Part shown: positions 23,154 through 35,824 of the stretch, one piece after another
How the letters are laid out: every line of letters begins with the position of its first letter
Position numbering within the stretch: position 1 is the stretch's first letter
NCBI GenBank assembly: GCA_000697665.1
Contig: KL197727.1
Coordinates: 558,001-622,000 of the forward strand
Source of the DNA: Jaapia argillacea MUCL 33604
Taxonomy: Eukaryota; Basidiomycota; Agaricomycetes; Jaapiales; Jaapiaceae
DNA length: 64,000 bases
Direction of reading: 5' to 3'
Made by a program: the position numbers and the translations under genes
Notes under the pieces: generated by a model
The model's input: only the letters and a program-made list of their open reading frames with translations
Database searches by the model: none
Told to the model about the DNA's origin: nothing

Positions 23154-23636
23154 TTTCAGTGATGATCGAATACGGTGCGTCCGATTGGCACAGTGCTTGC
23201 TGAGACTACACCTCAGCCTGCTATCTCGCCTGTACAATCTGAGACTGACCGGTAACGGGTAAAGTCATTGTATCGGAGACCATAAGCGGTTCGTTGTTCA
23301 TTTGCAAGTTGCAATGCTGCGAAGATTTCGTGAAAATCAGGACTTGCACGAGAGGCTCTCGTTGAAGTTCCCACCTCGAAATGCGACGGGGGCCTTGCTA
23401 TCTGTCATCTTGGACGTTAATCGGATGGAAAGGCTTAGTGTTGGTCTGATCAGAGGCTTGATTGTAATAGAAAGGTTAGGAATGTCCCAGTATGTCGTGG
23501 AAGGATCGAGAGTGAAAGTGCCTGCCGCAGACAGCGCAGACTCCGAAGTCCGATGCCATAAATCTTACTTACCTCTCACTTCCATCTTACTATCCTCGGA
23601 CCTTTATACATCTTACATCGATAGAAATACCCCACA
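23154..23636. promoter_or_regulatory. Divergent intergenic region SRP68/GET3
   Basis: About 480 bp separate the two divergent start codons. It should carry both promoters. No recognised TATA box or binding-site array was found; a short frame at 23302-23694 overlaps the GET3 start and looks non-coding. Confidence 0.5.
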
Positions 23637-25074
23637 ATGGCATCGGAAATACTTGAACCTACACTGCAAAACGTACTTGACCAGAAGTCGCTGAAGTGGA
23701 TATTTTGTGGTATGTCGTCCCCTTAGTCCATCCGTTGAAGAAGCTCATCCTTTCCCGATGGCGTGTAGGAGGAAAGGGCGGCGTCGGTATGTTCATGCTC
23801 ATGGAGTTCGCCTCCTTCGTATTGCTTGGTTGACGTGGTGGATATAGGCAAGACCACGACCTCGTGTTCTCTTGCAATCCAACTTGCCCAATGTCGGGAA
23901 TCTGTCCTCCTCATCGTACGTCCCAACTCACTACATCGGGAACATCTTGCGAATCTGAAACGTCTCGTCAAAGTCGACAGATCCTGCCCATAACCTGTCC
24001 GATGCATTTGGCCAGAAGTTTTCGAAAGATGCAACCAAAGTTACTGGGTTTGATAACTTATTCGCGATGGAGATCGACCCGTCAAGCGCTATCCAAGAAA
24101 TGGTCGAACAATGTATGTGTCGCCGTTGGCCCTTTCCCTGACCTCGTCCCAACTACTTGACCTTGCTATAGCCGACCAGAACGGTATGATGGGCAGCATG
24201 ATGCAAGACCTTGCCTTTGCCATCCCCGGAGTAGACGAGGCGATGAGCTTTGCAGAGATCATGAAGTGAGCCAATTCCGTCACTGCGCCGCAGCTCAACT
24301 CACTAGTTCCCCAGGCACGTAAAGTCTATGGAGTATTCGGTTATTGTGTTTGATACAGCTCCAACTGGTCATACTCTGCGTTTCCTATCGTTCCCCACGG
24401 TGCTAGAGAAGGCCTTAGGGAAACTGAGCACCCTCAGTGGCCGAATTGGCCCAATGCTCAATCAGGTCAACTACCCCAGCTTGCTGCTGATCCTCGGCCG
24501 CCAAGCTTAACTATTTGTTTAGATGTCGAGTCTGATGGGAGGCCAGGCAAACACTACAGAGGACATGTTCGCCAAACTCGAGTCAATGCGGGCCGTCATC
24601 ACTGAGGTCAACACGCAATTCAAAGACCCAGTACGTCTTTTCCCAACGAGATTCCGTTTCCGAAACTGAACTCCCGCTGAAGGAGAAAACCACGTTCATT
24701 TGCGTCTGTATATCGGAGTTCCTATCACTATACGAAACGGAACGCCTGGTACAAGAGCTCACAGCCTATGAAATCGACACGCATAACATTGTCGTGAACC
24801 AGCTTCTCTTCCCCAAAGATAGTAAGTCACCCCCCTCTCCCCCTCACTTTTGGTGTCCAATCCAACCTGGATATGGAACGTAGGTTCAAATTGCGAACAT
24901 TGTCGTGTTCGACACAAGATGCAACAAAAGTATCTCAACGAAGCTCACGAGCTCTACGACGAATTCTTCCATATCGTCCGACTTCCCTTACTGACAGAGG
25001 AAGTTCGTGGCCCACAGAAGTTGAAGGAGTTTAGCAAGATGTTGGTAGAGCCATACGAACCGGATATGAATTGA
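23637..25074 (+). CDS. GET3: Get3/ArsA-type ATPase of the GET pathway
   Basis: Nine exons (23637-23709, 23769-23786, 23848-23915, 23974-24112, 24172-24265, 24315-24465, 24523-24630, 24683-24821, 24884-25074) give 326 aa. Get3 is the cytosolic ATPase that receives tail-anchored proteins and hands them to the Get1/2 receptor at the ER. Seen: the deviant Walker A GGKGGVGKTTT (about 25-35), switch [15 protein letters not shown], switch [17 protein letters not shown], the substrate-groove helices ([16 protein letters not shown]), and the zinc-binding CEHC of the dimer (two Cys four apart). Exon 2 is only 18 nt and lies inside the P-loop; both flanking introns are needed to restore GGKGGVGK. Every junction keeps phase, so the model is firm. 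SRP68 upstream is divergent and also serves ER targeting. Confidence 0.95.
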
Positions 25075-25594
25075 CGTATGTATCGCTACAGATTCACACC
25101 GTAGAAAGATGAGGAGTGATGAATCTATTCTCGACGCCAATACGTTTTATGCATGGGTTGATTAGTACATACAAGTGAACAAACGAAACAATGATAGCTA
25201 TATGATGCAGTGATTTCGACCAGACCCGAGAGCATCAACAAGACTACAGATTACATGACTGATAGCTAGATAAAGATATGGGTGCTGATGCTGGAAGTTA
25301 CAAGAGGGTAATGCAGGGAGACAGAACCGTTCATTCGCCGAGAATAGATCCCCCCACGAGAAGCCAGAGTTGAATCTCCTGCAGCCCCAACATACGGACC
25401 GACCAACGACGATGATTATCGATACATCAAGGGGAAGAGGGTAAAACGCATCCAAAAAACCGAACTATGATCCTATATTCCCAGGGCGTCCTCTGTCCTG
25501 GGCACCACCTGGCGTACTCCATCTAATGCGATTTTAGACCAGTAGCCGTTTGGTCTTCCTGACCTTCGTCATAGTCGAGGCGAAGGACGGCAGG
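25075..25594. other. Convergent 3' region GET3/YAP1-like
   Basis: These 520 bp lie between two convergent genes. No coding feature is supported; it should hold the two transcript ends. Confidence 0.5.
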
Positions 25595-27666
25595 TCACGC
25601 GGTCTGTTTCTTCGCTGTAAGCTTGTCCAAGATGCATTGAACACCCTGAGGCTCCAAGACTACCTTCTTGCCATCACACTTTGCCTTCTTCGTAAATTCA
25701 GAACATAGCTCATTGATATCCACGTCCTGAAAACCTCGTCAATGGTGATTTTAAGGGAAATAAAGGGAAGGAACTAACCTTGAAATTCGGGTCCGATGTA
25801 ATGGTTCTCCATGCACTCAGCACCTCGATATTACTCTCATTCTGCTCCGTCCTGGGGATACTCGACCCAGTGCAAACAACCATCGACTCCCCATCATCAC
25901 TAGACTTTCTCAACACGGAATACCCTGGGGTATTTGGCCCCAGCCCCAGCATGTCATTGTCAACAAATGGCGACGGTCCCTGATTGGCTATATGCGCAGC
26001 CAACTCGGCCTTCGTCTTTGGACATCCCCCCTTCCCGCTCCCACCACAACTATCCGAAGCACTCGGGTTATTGTTAATCGCGGTGCTGAGTGGAGTGAGT
26101 GGTGATGATATCGATGACGCGGAGCTCGAGTCCCCTGGACTTCCCTTTGAGGATAATACAGGCGTGGAACCAGTGGTAGACACATGTCCGTTCGCGTGAG
26201 ATATAGGGCTGATGGACACGGGTGACCGTGCCAGGGCGGCATAATCGACCTGTCCCTGCGTCCCCAAAAAGTTGCCGCCAAACAATTCGTCCAAGGACTG
26301 TGCGTCCTGGCTATTCGAAGGCTGATAAGAAGGAGTCGTCGATGGCCACGAACCAAACGAATTAAAGTCGAACATTTGGTGCCCATTGTTGTTGAACTGG
26401 CCGCCACCATTCATATCATAGTCGGGCATCGGCTCCGCGAACGACGTGAAAAGAGGATTGCTGGCGATAGTCTTGTAGGGACTGCGAATGTGCGCACCAT
26501 CTGGTCGCTGACCGAAGCCAAAGTCGAGTTGCATCGCACCGTCAGTGGCGGTTTGTGGAACGGGACTATCGTCCATGGCATTGAGAAGCGAAGGATCGAA
26601 AGTGGTGAGCGAATTGAAATCGAAATTGTCCGCAACGGGGATCATAGAAGGTTGCCCCCGTGACGATTCGGCGGGAGGTGAGAAGTTGAAAGCGTAATGC
26701 TGCAGGGCATGATACAATGGATCGTTCGGCGCCGGTTTGGGATTCGATTGAACAGGGACAGGTGGAGGAGGACGAGAGGCGGCAGGGCTAGGAACGTTAA
26801 ACGTGAACGAAGCCTGCCGTAGTTGCATATTCTCGCTTTGTAATCGGGTGAGTAAATCCCGTAAGTTCTCGTTCTCGGATTGAGCGACAGCATTCTTGGC
26901 TTCCAATGCTGCTACCTTGTCTTCCAACTGTTGAGTCTGCATGAGAGAAGGCATCAACAACATTACTTCGAATACACTTACATCCCTTACATGCTTCTCT
27001 TTTCGTTCCCGGAAAGCACGTTGAGCGGCTCGATTTTGCTCCTTACGTTTCAGTAGACGGGATTCGTCCTAACATCCATGATATCTAAATAAATCTGCAG
27101 CCCAACAAGAGAGCGAGATCGGCGCTCACATGGTGGGGATTACCCGTGGACTTGCGCCGAGCAGATCCCTTTTTACCGTTGGCAGCGGTATCTAAGACAT
27201 CGAATTAAACAAGTTACTATGGAACAAGAAGGATTCCAGGTAGCATAGAAGACGCACCTGGATGTGCGGTCTTGCGACTGGGGCCTTCTTCAAAGTCTTC
27301 CTCGCTAGCTTTCCTTTTCAAATCCCCGTGATCGCTGTTCCCATGGGCTGGTCCCTGTGTCGACAAACCAGTCGATTGCCTCCTCGAGCGGCTACTTGTA
27401 TGGGCGCTATTTGGACTGGGAGGACTAGGGCTACTCTCGTCACTGGTCGCTGGACTGGAGCCCACGACAGAAAACCTCGTCAGGTTTTGAGGGTCGACGC
27501 CGTCTGGTGAGACTGTGCCGCCCAATTCGAAGGGGTGAGAAGTGTCGACGGGGGAGGGAAACTGCTTTTGGAGGAGAGCAAGGAAATCGTCATCAGGCAA
27601 TTGGGAGAAGGAAACAGATTGTTGTGATAGGTCCCACAGCGACGGCACTCCATTGAAAGACTCCAT
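25595..27666 (-). CDS. YAP1: AP-1-like bZIP oxidative-stress transcription factor (Yap1/Pap1 family)
   Basis: Exons 27666-27258, 27191-27130, 27068-26982, 26927-25779 and 25726-25595 give 612 aa. The bZIP starts near 164 with KRKEQNRAAQRAFRERKEKH, the family-specific NRAAQRAFRER basic region, followed by a zipper (LEDKVAALEAKNAVAQSENE). A middle Cys pair lies in SCGGSGKGGCPKTK near 480 (n-CRD-like). The C-terminus has three Cys in ELCSEFTKKAKC..GVQC (c-CRD with nuclear-export signal). In the family, peroxide-driven disulfides between these regions mask export by Crm1, so the factor gathers in the nucleus and induces thioredoxin and glutathione genes. The ATG at 27666 is preferred because the conserved protein starts there, but the same frame is open upstream to 28143. 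Confidence 0.9.
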
Positions 27667-29877
27667 GATCCTCCCCAGTTCACCAACGAATTTTGGTATC
27701 GAGGTTGCTGAATAAGACGGTAATTTGGTAGTGGCCCTCAGGTGAATCGACGACGGTAAGGATAAATCGTCGTCGTTGTTCTCGGTTTGAGGAATCTGAT
27801 ATAAGGAGAGCGATAGCAGGTGAAAACGCGAGAGGTTGGTGGAGAGGTCGAGGAGGGGAGGATGTAAGATCCGTCGCCAAATCGAAAGTGGGAGCTGCGA
27901 AGAGTCCCACCATCGCCGATGCCACACGCACATTTCGGCTGATTCCCAGCCGAGTCCACGTAAGCTCCCTGACTCCGTCGGAGGCACCGACATCTTGGTC
28001 CCCCGGAGACCTGGTGGACTCCCCGGTTCCCGTCGTGTGCCAAATCTCCTCAAATGACCACCCTCCGTTGCATCTCCCGCATCCGTTCCCACTGCCTTGT
28101 GAACCGTTGCTATTCTCTGTTCTCTCAAGGGCCTTGGATACATGCTCTACGTACCACAAACTGTCCTTCTGCCAACAGTCGGCGGATGTCTCGGGCATGT
28201 CGCCGTGGGAGGCGGGACCGACCTTGGTGACTCGAATGCTTTCCCCATTCGTCCGTCCGTCATCGGCGGGGATTGTCTCCCTCGTTTCTCCTCTCCCCAA
28301 ACCAAAATCTTTCGGAATTGGAAGAAAGTACGGACGAGCAGTCCGACTCGGCCAAACGGTCCCCTGGAGCAGCTGACGTATCGACTTCGCTCGTTCCTGC
28401 CGCATTTTGCATCCGTTTCTCCCGTTATTCTCCTTCCTCAAACATTCTCTGGGTTCTCAGCTCATCCTCGCTCCTTCGGCCCACTATCTCGCGCTTGATT
28501 TTCTCGAATTTTAAGCTTGACGCTCGCGGAACGACGGGTGTTTCCACATCCGCAGTTTCTCCGCGTATGGATCACTGCGAATATCCAAATCCAAGACGTG
28601 CAGAAGACTCGTTTTAGCACAGGTGACCTGCCTCTGATCTTATTTACGGCCTTACTTGGCGTTTCACTATTCCTGCTCGAGCTGAATCTGCAGTCATGAC
28701 ACAGCCACACATTTTCTAGTTCCCGATAGGTCCCATTTTGGATTCGACCTTGTCGAGGCCCAAGGCTTTGCATTGCATCATTCTATGATCGTCGTCTTTC
28801 TTTCGAGTCTGCATCTTGCTAAAAGAATGCCGCTACATTCTCGACCCTTGCAGGGTGAACCACTATCTCCAATCCAATCACTGCGCAATCACCATCGTTT
28901 GCATCTGCAGAATTTCATTGGCCCCTCTCCGCACGCTGCAGCCTCGCGCACCTGTCGAATTCGTAAATCATTCAAGCTAACTAACTACCTGCCGTCTCAG
29001 ATCTCCTTCAATTACCTACGAATGGTTGTAGTTGGGTTACGATCCTCGGCGTTGCGGTGGGGCTGGCACTAACAAACTCTCCTGCACATTTCTGCCGTTC
29101 AATTGAACACTATCATATATCTCCCCTACGGCCCCCATACCCCGTAACGCCTCCGCATCATCTTCGACCGACACCGAGATTTTCAAGATGTCGAACTCCC
29201 ATACGTCCACGTCTTCGCTGTCTGTTCCGTCTCCTTTCTACGCATGTGCGCATGTTATCTTTTTTACACCCTTCATCGGCCCGGGTTCTCCTGGGTTCTC
29301 TTAAGGAACACCGCGAAAACCCCTCAGTGAGCCCTAACGTGTGATTCACTGATGGTGGCTGCTGGATATCTTCGCACGGGTATCTTCACGTCACTGACAA
29401 CCAAACTCGCCGTTGCAATCACCGAGGAACCAAACTTGTTTCGTTTCGATCGGTTGGACTGTTGGGGCGTGGATAAGCATGGATTGCCGTCGGTTGATGG
29501 GAACCGCTCCCGCTGGGTTGCGTGTTGATCCACGAGCTGATTGACTCGTAGTTTGATAAATGTGTACCTGCTTGAGGCGCACTGATACACTCCGTTCCAT
29601 GCGTTGTACTGTATACATGGGAATCACCGCAGCATTCTATTCTGAACAAACGAGTGACAGTTACCGGCCACACACCCAAAAAAAAGATTGCGAACAAAGA
29701 AGTGTCCCCGCACAACTGAGATAGGTCTGGCAAGTATAATGCAATGAATAAAAATGATGGTAGAATAAAATAGGTGCTGTTTTGGGCTAAGGTTGAATGC
29801 GAGATCCAGGAACGAAGTGGGATGAACCACGGTAGGTCACTGTATCATGAGTGTCAGTTGCGGAACCAAGTGCAGGT
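27667..29877. promoter_or_regulatory. Long leader/promoter region upstream of the YAP1-like gene
   Basis: This 2.2-kb stretch has no recognised gene. On the minus strand, upstream of the YAP1-like start, a 253-codon frame (28441-27680) ends 13 nt before the ATG, and the main frame itself is open from 28143. Both contain no known domain. Pyrimidine-rich stretches on the plus strand near 28260-28500 suggest a long leader with upstream ORFs. From about 28700 to 29877 only short frames occur. Confidence 0.4.
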
Positions 29878-31386
29878 TTATGGAGGAGAGGGACTAACGT
29901 AGTACTCAATCTCCAGCTGGAGACAAAGCCCAGCTCGTCAGAGGATATAAATCGACGTAGATGAGCCACTCACGAACAAGAACGCCACTTTCCGCGGCCA
30001 CATGATGTTTAACCCCCGAGGGTTGTAAATGTTCGCGTTGATATCTTGGATGAGCTCTTTGAGCCGGAGCATCTCCTGACCACCGGACAATGATGAACCA
30101 TACCAGTGAAATAGAACCTTCGAAGGTTTAAGTGAAGTATTCACCTTGTCATAATGCGACGAAAAGAACAGCCTGGAGATCTGTAACGAGAAGACTGCCA
30201 GAAAGTTATCCAAAAACGCATGCCGGGTGCTATGAGCGGAGATCAAGGTTTCGTTGATGGCATTCATAGTCTCCAAAAACTTCGTTGGAGTTATCTACCC
30301 CAGCGGCGTAGCAGAACATCAGGACACATATGTGGGGGACGATGGAAGCGACCACTCACCCGACCCTCCAACTCTAATGGATAAGCTAGCGAAAACTGAA
30401 TCAACTCCCCGCCCGAATAATCACGCTCGATCCTTAATATCTCCCGTGGGTAGTGCACGCCGATCTGGCCAATTGGGTCAGAGCCGTAGGCGGACGTGAC
30501 AGGCGGAGGACCAAAATAGTAGGAAGATTTGGGGACCAGAGGATGGGGGGGGAGCGTGCTAGAATTGGCGCACAGGAATTAGCCAAGGGTCAAGGAAAGA
30601 AGAGAAGGATACAGAGGTAATGCGAGGGAGAGTCGGGGAGACGTACACTTTACTCCTCGACGGCTCAACACCGAGCCTCAACGTCGAGTATGCATCGGTC
30701 CCAGCGGGTTCATTATCGGGAGGAGGCTCGATAAGTTCCCAAGGAGGTGGAGAAGGCGGGTTGATGTCTAATCTCAATGGATGTTGGTGTTCGTCCACTT
30801 GCTCCCTTTCCCGTTCGCCATCCCGGGAACGATCTCCTGAGTGATCCAATTCTGCCAAATCCACGAGATGGCTATCCCCATGAGGTGCCCTCCAAGCGGT
30901 AATGTCCACCTCAACCTCCTCTCCGGGTGTTACTCTCCCTCCCCCTCGTCCTATCATGTCTCGGTCTTGCTCAGAGTCCTCCAACTCGGGCTGAGAATCA
31001 CTTGATTTCCTCCGACGTTCGTACTTGCTATCGTCCGTGCCGACCCTTTTTAAGGGAGGTGTAGGAAGCACGCTAGTAACAGCAATTGGGGACGAGATTT
31101 GAAATGTCGAAGTCTGGTGGTGGTGGGCACCATCACCATCACCCTCGTCTGAGAGCCCGTGCTCGTTTTCGCTGGAGTGGTATTCCAATTCCTCTGCCTC
31201 GCCTTCGGTCAGATGGTTTTCACCCATCACCGCGAATTCCTGTGATTGTTCGGCCGGTGGGAGTTCGGGTAGAGAAGGCGAGGGCTTTGGGGATATAACA
31301 GATGGTTCAGGTGATGGGTGATTCAGGACAGGCACGAAAGCAGGGAGGGCGTCAACATGCGAGGCAGAGGTTAAACCTGGGCTCAT
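29878..31386 (-). CDS. ERF4: Erf4/Golgin-A7 family subunit of Ras palmitoyltransferase
   Basis: Exons 31386-30647, 30558-30360, 30294-29974 and 29916-29878 give about 432 aa. The first 250 residues are Ser/Pro/Glu-rich and variable. The C-terminal 170 residues are the Erf4 (GOLGA7/CHIC-like) domain: YGSDPIGQIGVHYPREILRI, ERDYSGGELIQFSLAYPLEL, ITPTKFLETMNAINETLISA, NPRGLNIMWPRKVAFLF and LEIEYY. Erf4 pairs with the DHHC enzyme Erf2 at the ER to palmitoylate Ras. The last exon reads LEIEYYVSPSPP then TAA; an alternative is a splice right after EYY into a TGA, which would make the last coding exon 18 nt. CYC8 lies upstream on the same strand (its 3' end 244 bp away). Confidence 0.85.
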
Positions 31387-31629
31387 GGCGGCGACTCAAG
31401 GCATCGGACAAGATAGGTCCACCGTCTGGTCCGTTTCGAAGAACGCGTGTCATCCGTCCGGCAATGAAATTTGTGTGTGCACAAGTCTAAATATGAAACA
31501 TTCGCCATACTTAATTACAAGAATGCATACTGGAGAACTGATAGTTTGATACATAAGGAGCCAGTTAACGGATATCACGTCGGAGATCATAAACCTCATC
31601 AAAATTCAAGTCGCATGAACCGGGGTATG

Positions 31630-34600
31630 CTATTGTACAGGCTCGGACTTCGGCGCGCCTGGCAACGGTGTAGCTCGAGTAGTTGGGGGCGAGCGGGAAG
31701 GATGGTGTAAGACTTCTGAGAGTTTACTTCTGGGAGGATGAGGTGGTGATGTTGAGCGAGATCGGCTGACATCCCTGTGCATTCGATCGTCACCTGGAGG
31801 TGATCCGCTCGAAGTAGGCGAAAGGGTGGCGATGGGAGGGAGAGTCATATGTTGCGAGGCACGGCTATGTGAAGATAAGCCTGCACCGAGAGGCCGAGGG
31901 TGGGGAGGGAGTACAGCAGGGAGGGGAGGGCTCGGAGGATAGCCATGGCCATTATCCAAAACTTGACGTGTCTCTGGGGAATGGGACGCGGGAGGCTGTG
32001 TACGGAACGGGATAGGAGAAGGTCGCAACGACGGATTGGGAGAACGCCGGCCAGAAGATGGTGACGACACCCTGCGTTTCATAACCTCAACACGAGAACG
32101 CTTGGGCTCTCCCATCTCGTCAGATCCCGGGCTAAGGGGACGCTTCATCGGGTTCGGGGGTAAGGGTGGAGATGAGTGACTGGATATGGATCCCCTGTGA
32201 ATGGAAGCCCTTGGAGAAGAAGGACCTTGCCGATTGCCCCCAGCGACCAGCGGCGAATGACTATGACTATGACTAGAACCTGCGACAGACGGAGCGCGTT
32301 GTTCGGGGGGACGGTATGCGGCCAAGCCCATAAGAGCATCAGCAACACCCTCGTCGTAGTCCTCATCAACGACTCGAGCCGGAGGGAGAGCAGTGGTTGG
32401 TGAAGGTTGACCAGATCGACTAGATCCATGTGAACTACCGAGCTCCGAATTGTCCTTAGAAGGCGGTTGACCGAAAGCGACCTTGAAAGACGGGGCCTGA
32501 TGTTGGAGAGCAGCACGATCGGTCAAAGGAATTCCGAATGGTTTTGGTGTCTCCGTACGAGCCGGCTGATCTTCAGCCTTGGCTTTCTTGGGAGCAGCCC
32601 TACGTTTTCGCTCTTTCTTCGGCGGCTCCGTGCCATTCGAGTCTGTATCCTTATCCTTCGCCGTGCGTCGCCTACGATTGGGCTCCGGCTGGGGTGCCAT
32701 TTGTGATAAACGGGGCGACTCCGAGCCGCGATGAGAGGTACTGGCCGCTATGTGAGGGGGCGGCGGAGGGGGGACTGAACCGCGAACCGAGTTCCTCATG
32801 CCTTCGGGTGACGCCGCGTAGCTTCGACTCTCTTGCCTCTGATCCAAGACGATTTCCCGTTCATACCCTCCCTGCATGGGTTGATCTCTGCCATCGAAGC
32901 GAGGATCGTACCGCCGAGCAGACAACTCTGGAGGGGGAGGGGGAGGAGAATGTCGAAGATGGATGCCAGGTGGCGCGCCAGGTCCAGAGGGCTTCGCTTC
33001 CCAATAAGATCGAGATGCTCCAGGATGAGTTGGCCTCGGCGACGGATCTGTAGGGCTCCGATCTCGAGGAGTGTGCGAACGGTGAGAGAGCGGGGGAGAA
33101 GGACCTCTCGGTGCATACATCGGTTGCTGAGAAGGGTAGTCTCCGCTATGCCTAGATCGCCGTTCGCGTTCCCAGTCGCGGTGTTCAGTATGAGGGCGGG
33201 GACGGTCCCATGCCACTTGTCGCTCGGATGGTGGTGCGGACTCATACACATAAGCACGCGGGGAGCGCTGAGACGGGGGTGCGCCTGTCTGACCGGGTCC
33301 CACTCGACCCCTTCCGTTGGAGTTGTATCCTTCGTACGGGGGGGCACCGGGAGATCGAGGACGGGCCGAGTGGCTCGGAGCGGGGGAAGTCGATGTAGAT
33401 GGTACGCGAAGTGGACGAGTATGGTATGGGTCACTAGGATGGGATTGACCATGAGACCCTGGTCCGCGAATCTCCTCAGGCTGATACTGTTGCTGGGGAA
33501 CTGGATGGTGCAACAGGAGGCTTTGACCAGCCGGACCCCTGGAAGCGTCACGAGGAGGATATGAGGCGGAATTATGTCGGGAAGGTAGGGGAGGTCGGTC
33601 TACATCCATTGGGGCCAAAGGTGTGTGGTTCGGAGCATGGCGACTCTCATCAATGACAACGGGTGGGGGAGGTCCACCTCTGAAAGGGCCGGGCGAAGAA
33701 GCTCGGGGGGCGAGGGTCTGAGGCGGAGGAGGTAAAGATAAGCCACTCTCGTTGGGAAGTGGACCTCTAGAGTCGGACCTAAACAGCGATCTAGCATGGG
33801 GATTGGGTGTTGCTTGCAGCAGCATCGGTGGCCCCGGGGGTGGAACCACAGCGCTTGCGTATGCTGTGGGGTGGACATCCTGAGGACCCGGAGCAGCGGG
33901 TAACGCGCTCCCGGTAGCCTGAGCCTCTTTCAGCAACTGCAACCTCCTCGTGATGAGGGGATTCATCGGGTCCAACTCTGCTGCTCGTGCATATGCGTCA
34001 ATTGCGTCCGAAATCTGATTGTTGCAGCTCTCGTAGAGGCTTCCAAGATCAAACCAGACCTCTGAGATATACGGATTGATACGGATCGCTCGGGAGTATG
34101 CGTCAAGGGCGTCGTGAAATTGATTGATCTGGAAGTAGAGAACGCCAATGGAACACCAAAATGTGGGGTTACGACCGTCCCGGTATACAGCTTGTTGGTA
34201 TGCTTCGTAAGCTTTATTGTACTTCTGGCCAGCCATGTAGGCGCGGCCGAGAAGGTACCAACTCTGAGCATCAGAGGGATCTACAAGAGGACAGATTAAA
34301 TTCTCTGCGTGTCCCGGCGAAACATCGACGCACCAGCCTCAAGACTCTTGGTCAAATATTGGATAGCGAGGTCTTGATTTTGGAATGTAGAACCATCCTG
34401 GTGATATAACCAACCTAACTGCTGCAGGACTTTCGCATGACTGGGGTTCTCCGCGACGACCCTTTCGTAGGCGTCCTTAGCGTGGAGATGCTGCGAGTAA
34501 CGTTAGCCAGTGAGCAATCGGGCAATACGGAATAGGTCTTACATCCTTTTGTTGCTCGTAAACATGGCCGATTTGGAACCAGATATCCGCATGCGCCAAG

Positions 34601-35824
34601 GGACTTGGGGGATTGCGGAGTATCTCCTCGAAGCAACGCAAGCTGTCCACGTATTTCCCTTGCTGCTTGTAGATAATACCCAAGCGAAACAAGATTTCGT
34701 TGGACTTGTCAAAATCTAAATTCAGCCAAATGCGCAGCATCATTAATATGTGCGTAACATTTACCTGATGAGAAACTTCACCTTTGTCCATTCTCAGAAC
34801 AGAAGCGAACGCATCCTCGGCGTGGTCCAGGGATCCGTATCTATCGTACAGGATTCCAATGCCGTACCACAACTTCGGGTCTTCCTGAAAAGATGTAGGG
34901 GACATGTGTTCAATGATGACCATTGAAATCCGCCGGGAAACTTACCTTGGGGTTCGGAAGTAAATACAGAGCCTGCTGGTAAGCGGAATAAGCTTTTTGC
35001 AGGTCATCTTGCATGAGATAACAATGACCTGGTATATCACATGAGCTGAGATCCACTATCAACACGTAAGATCACACTCACCCAAGGCACTCCATACTTC
35101 TCCGTTGTCTTGCTGGAGGTGGAGCACACGTTTGAAATATTCAACTGCCTGAGGAAGAAAATCAGTTACTCCTCACAATATTGGAGGTGGTATCCAGGCA
35201 GCGCCAAATCGGGACAATAGAACCCGACACCACGGTGATCACCGAATGATTCCAGTCGTAGAAAAGACGTCACCACGCCGCGCTTCGAAAGTCAAAGAAT
35301 CCAAGTCAGAGGATCGAAACACACCTTTGGATAGTTTTCTTTGATCCGAGCGATTCCGGCAACTTGTGTCAAGCCAGTGAGAGAATTCGGGTTGTGCCGA
35401 AGAGCGTTCTCATAAGCTGACAAGGCGTGTTCATGATCGTTCATCTGCTCCGCCACTCTGCCTGCAAAACGATGAGGCGTGTGTCGGCGATTGGATACGA
35501 CAAATGCGAAGGTTCATTACCTATTAAGAGCCACGTCTGTTCGTTCGCCTGGGTCAACTTTTGAATTGACAAAGGGACTGCCGTCGGATTTGAAACGGAA
35601 GGAGAGACATGCGAAGGCGATACAATTTGGTGTGGATGGCCATGCGATGCACCGTTGGTCAGAGGAGCAGGCGTGTTGGAGATATTTCCGTTGGAGTGAG
35701 GGGGGAGGGATTGGGCATGGGGCGGAGGTGCACCCAAAGCATGAGGGTGAGGGGTGTGAACAGAGTGCGAATCGTGGATAACCACGTCCCGCTCAGCCTG
35801 ACGAGGCGTGTGCCTGAGGGACAT
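31630..35824 (-). CDS. CYC8: General transcriptional corepressor Cyc8/Ssn6 (TPR protein)
   Basis: Exons 35824-35521, 35461-35325, 35148-35082, 35028-34946, 34884-34782, 34715-34543, 34490-34334 and 34280-31630 give 1224 aa. After a Pro/His-rich N-terminus (about 85 residues), about ten TPR motifs run from TWLLIGRVAEQMNDHEHALS to DAIDAYARAAELDPMNPLI, with family hallmarks WYGIGILYDRYGSLDHAEDA, FRLGIIYKQQGKY, GWLYHQDG, YLLGRAYMAGQKY and WCSIGVLYFQINQFHDALD. The remaining 800 residues are Pro/Ser/Arg-rich and disordered, with a basic KKERKRRAAPKK segment. Cyc8 binds the Tup1 tetramer and is recruited by DNA-binding repressors. All eight junctions keep phase. About 3 kb without a recognised gene lie upstream, perhaps an extended regulatory region. 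Confidence 0.95.

Noticed and set aside
32796-33564. Overlapping 251- and 243-codon frames on both strands
   Set aside because: Both are shadows of the Pro/Ser/Arg-rich CYC8 last exon, which explains the lack of stops.
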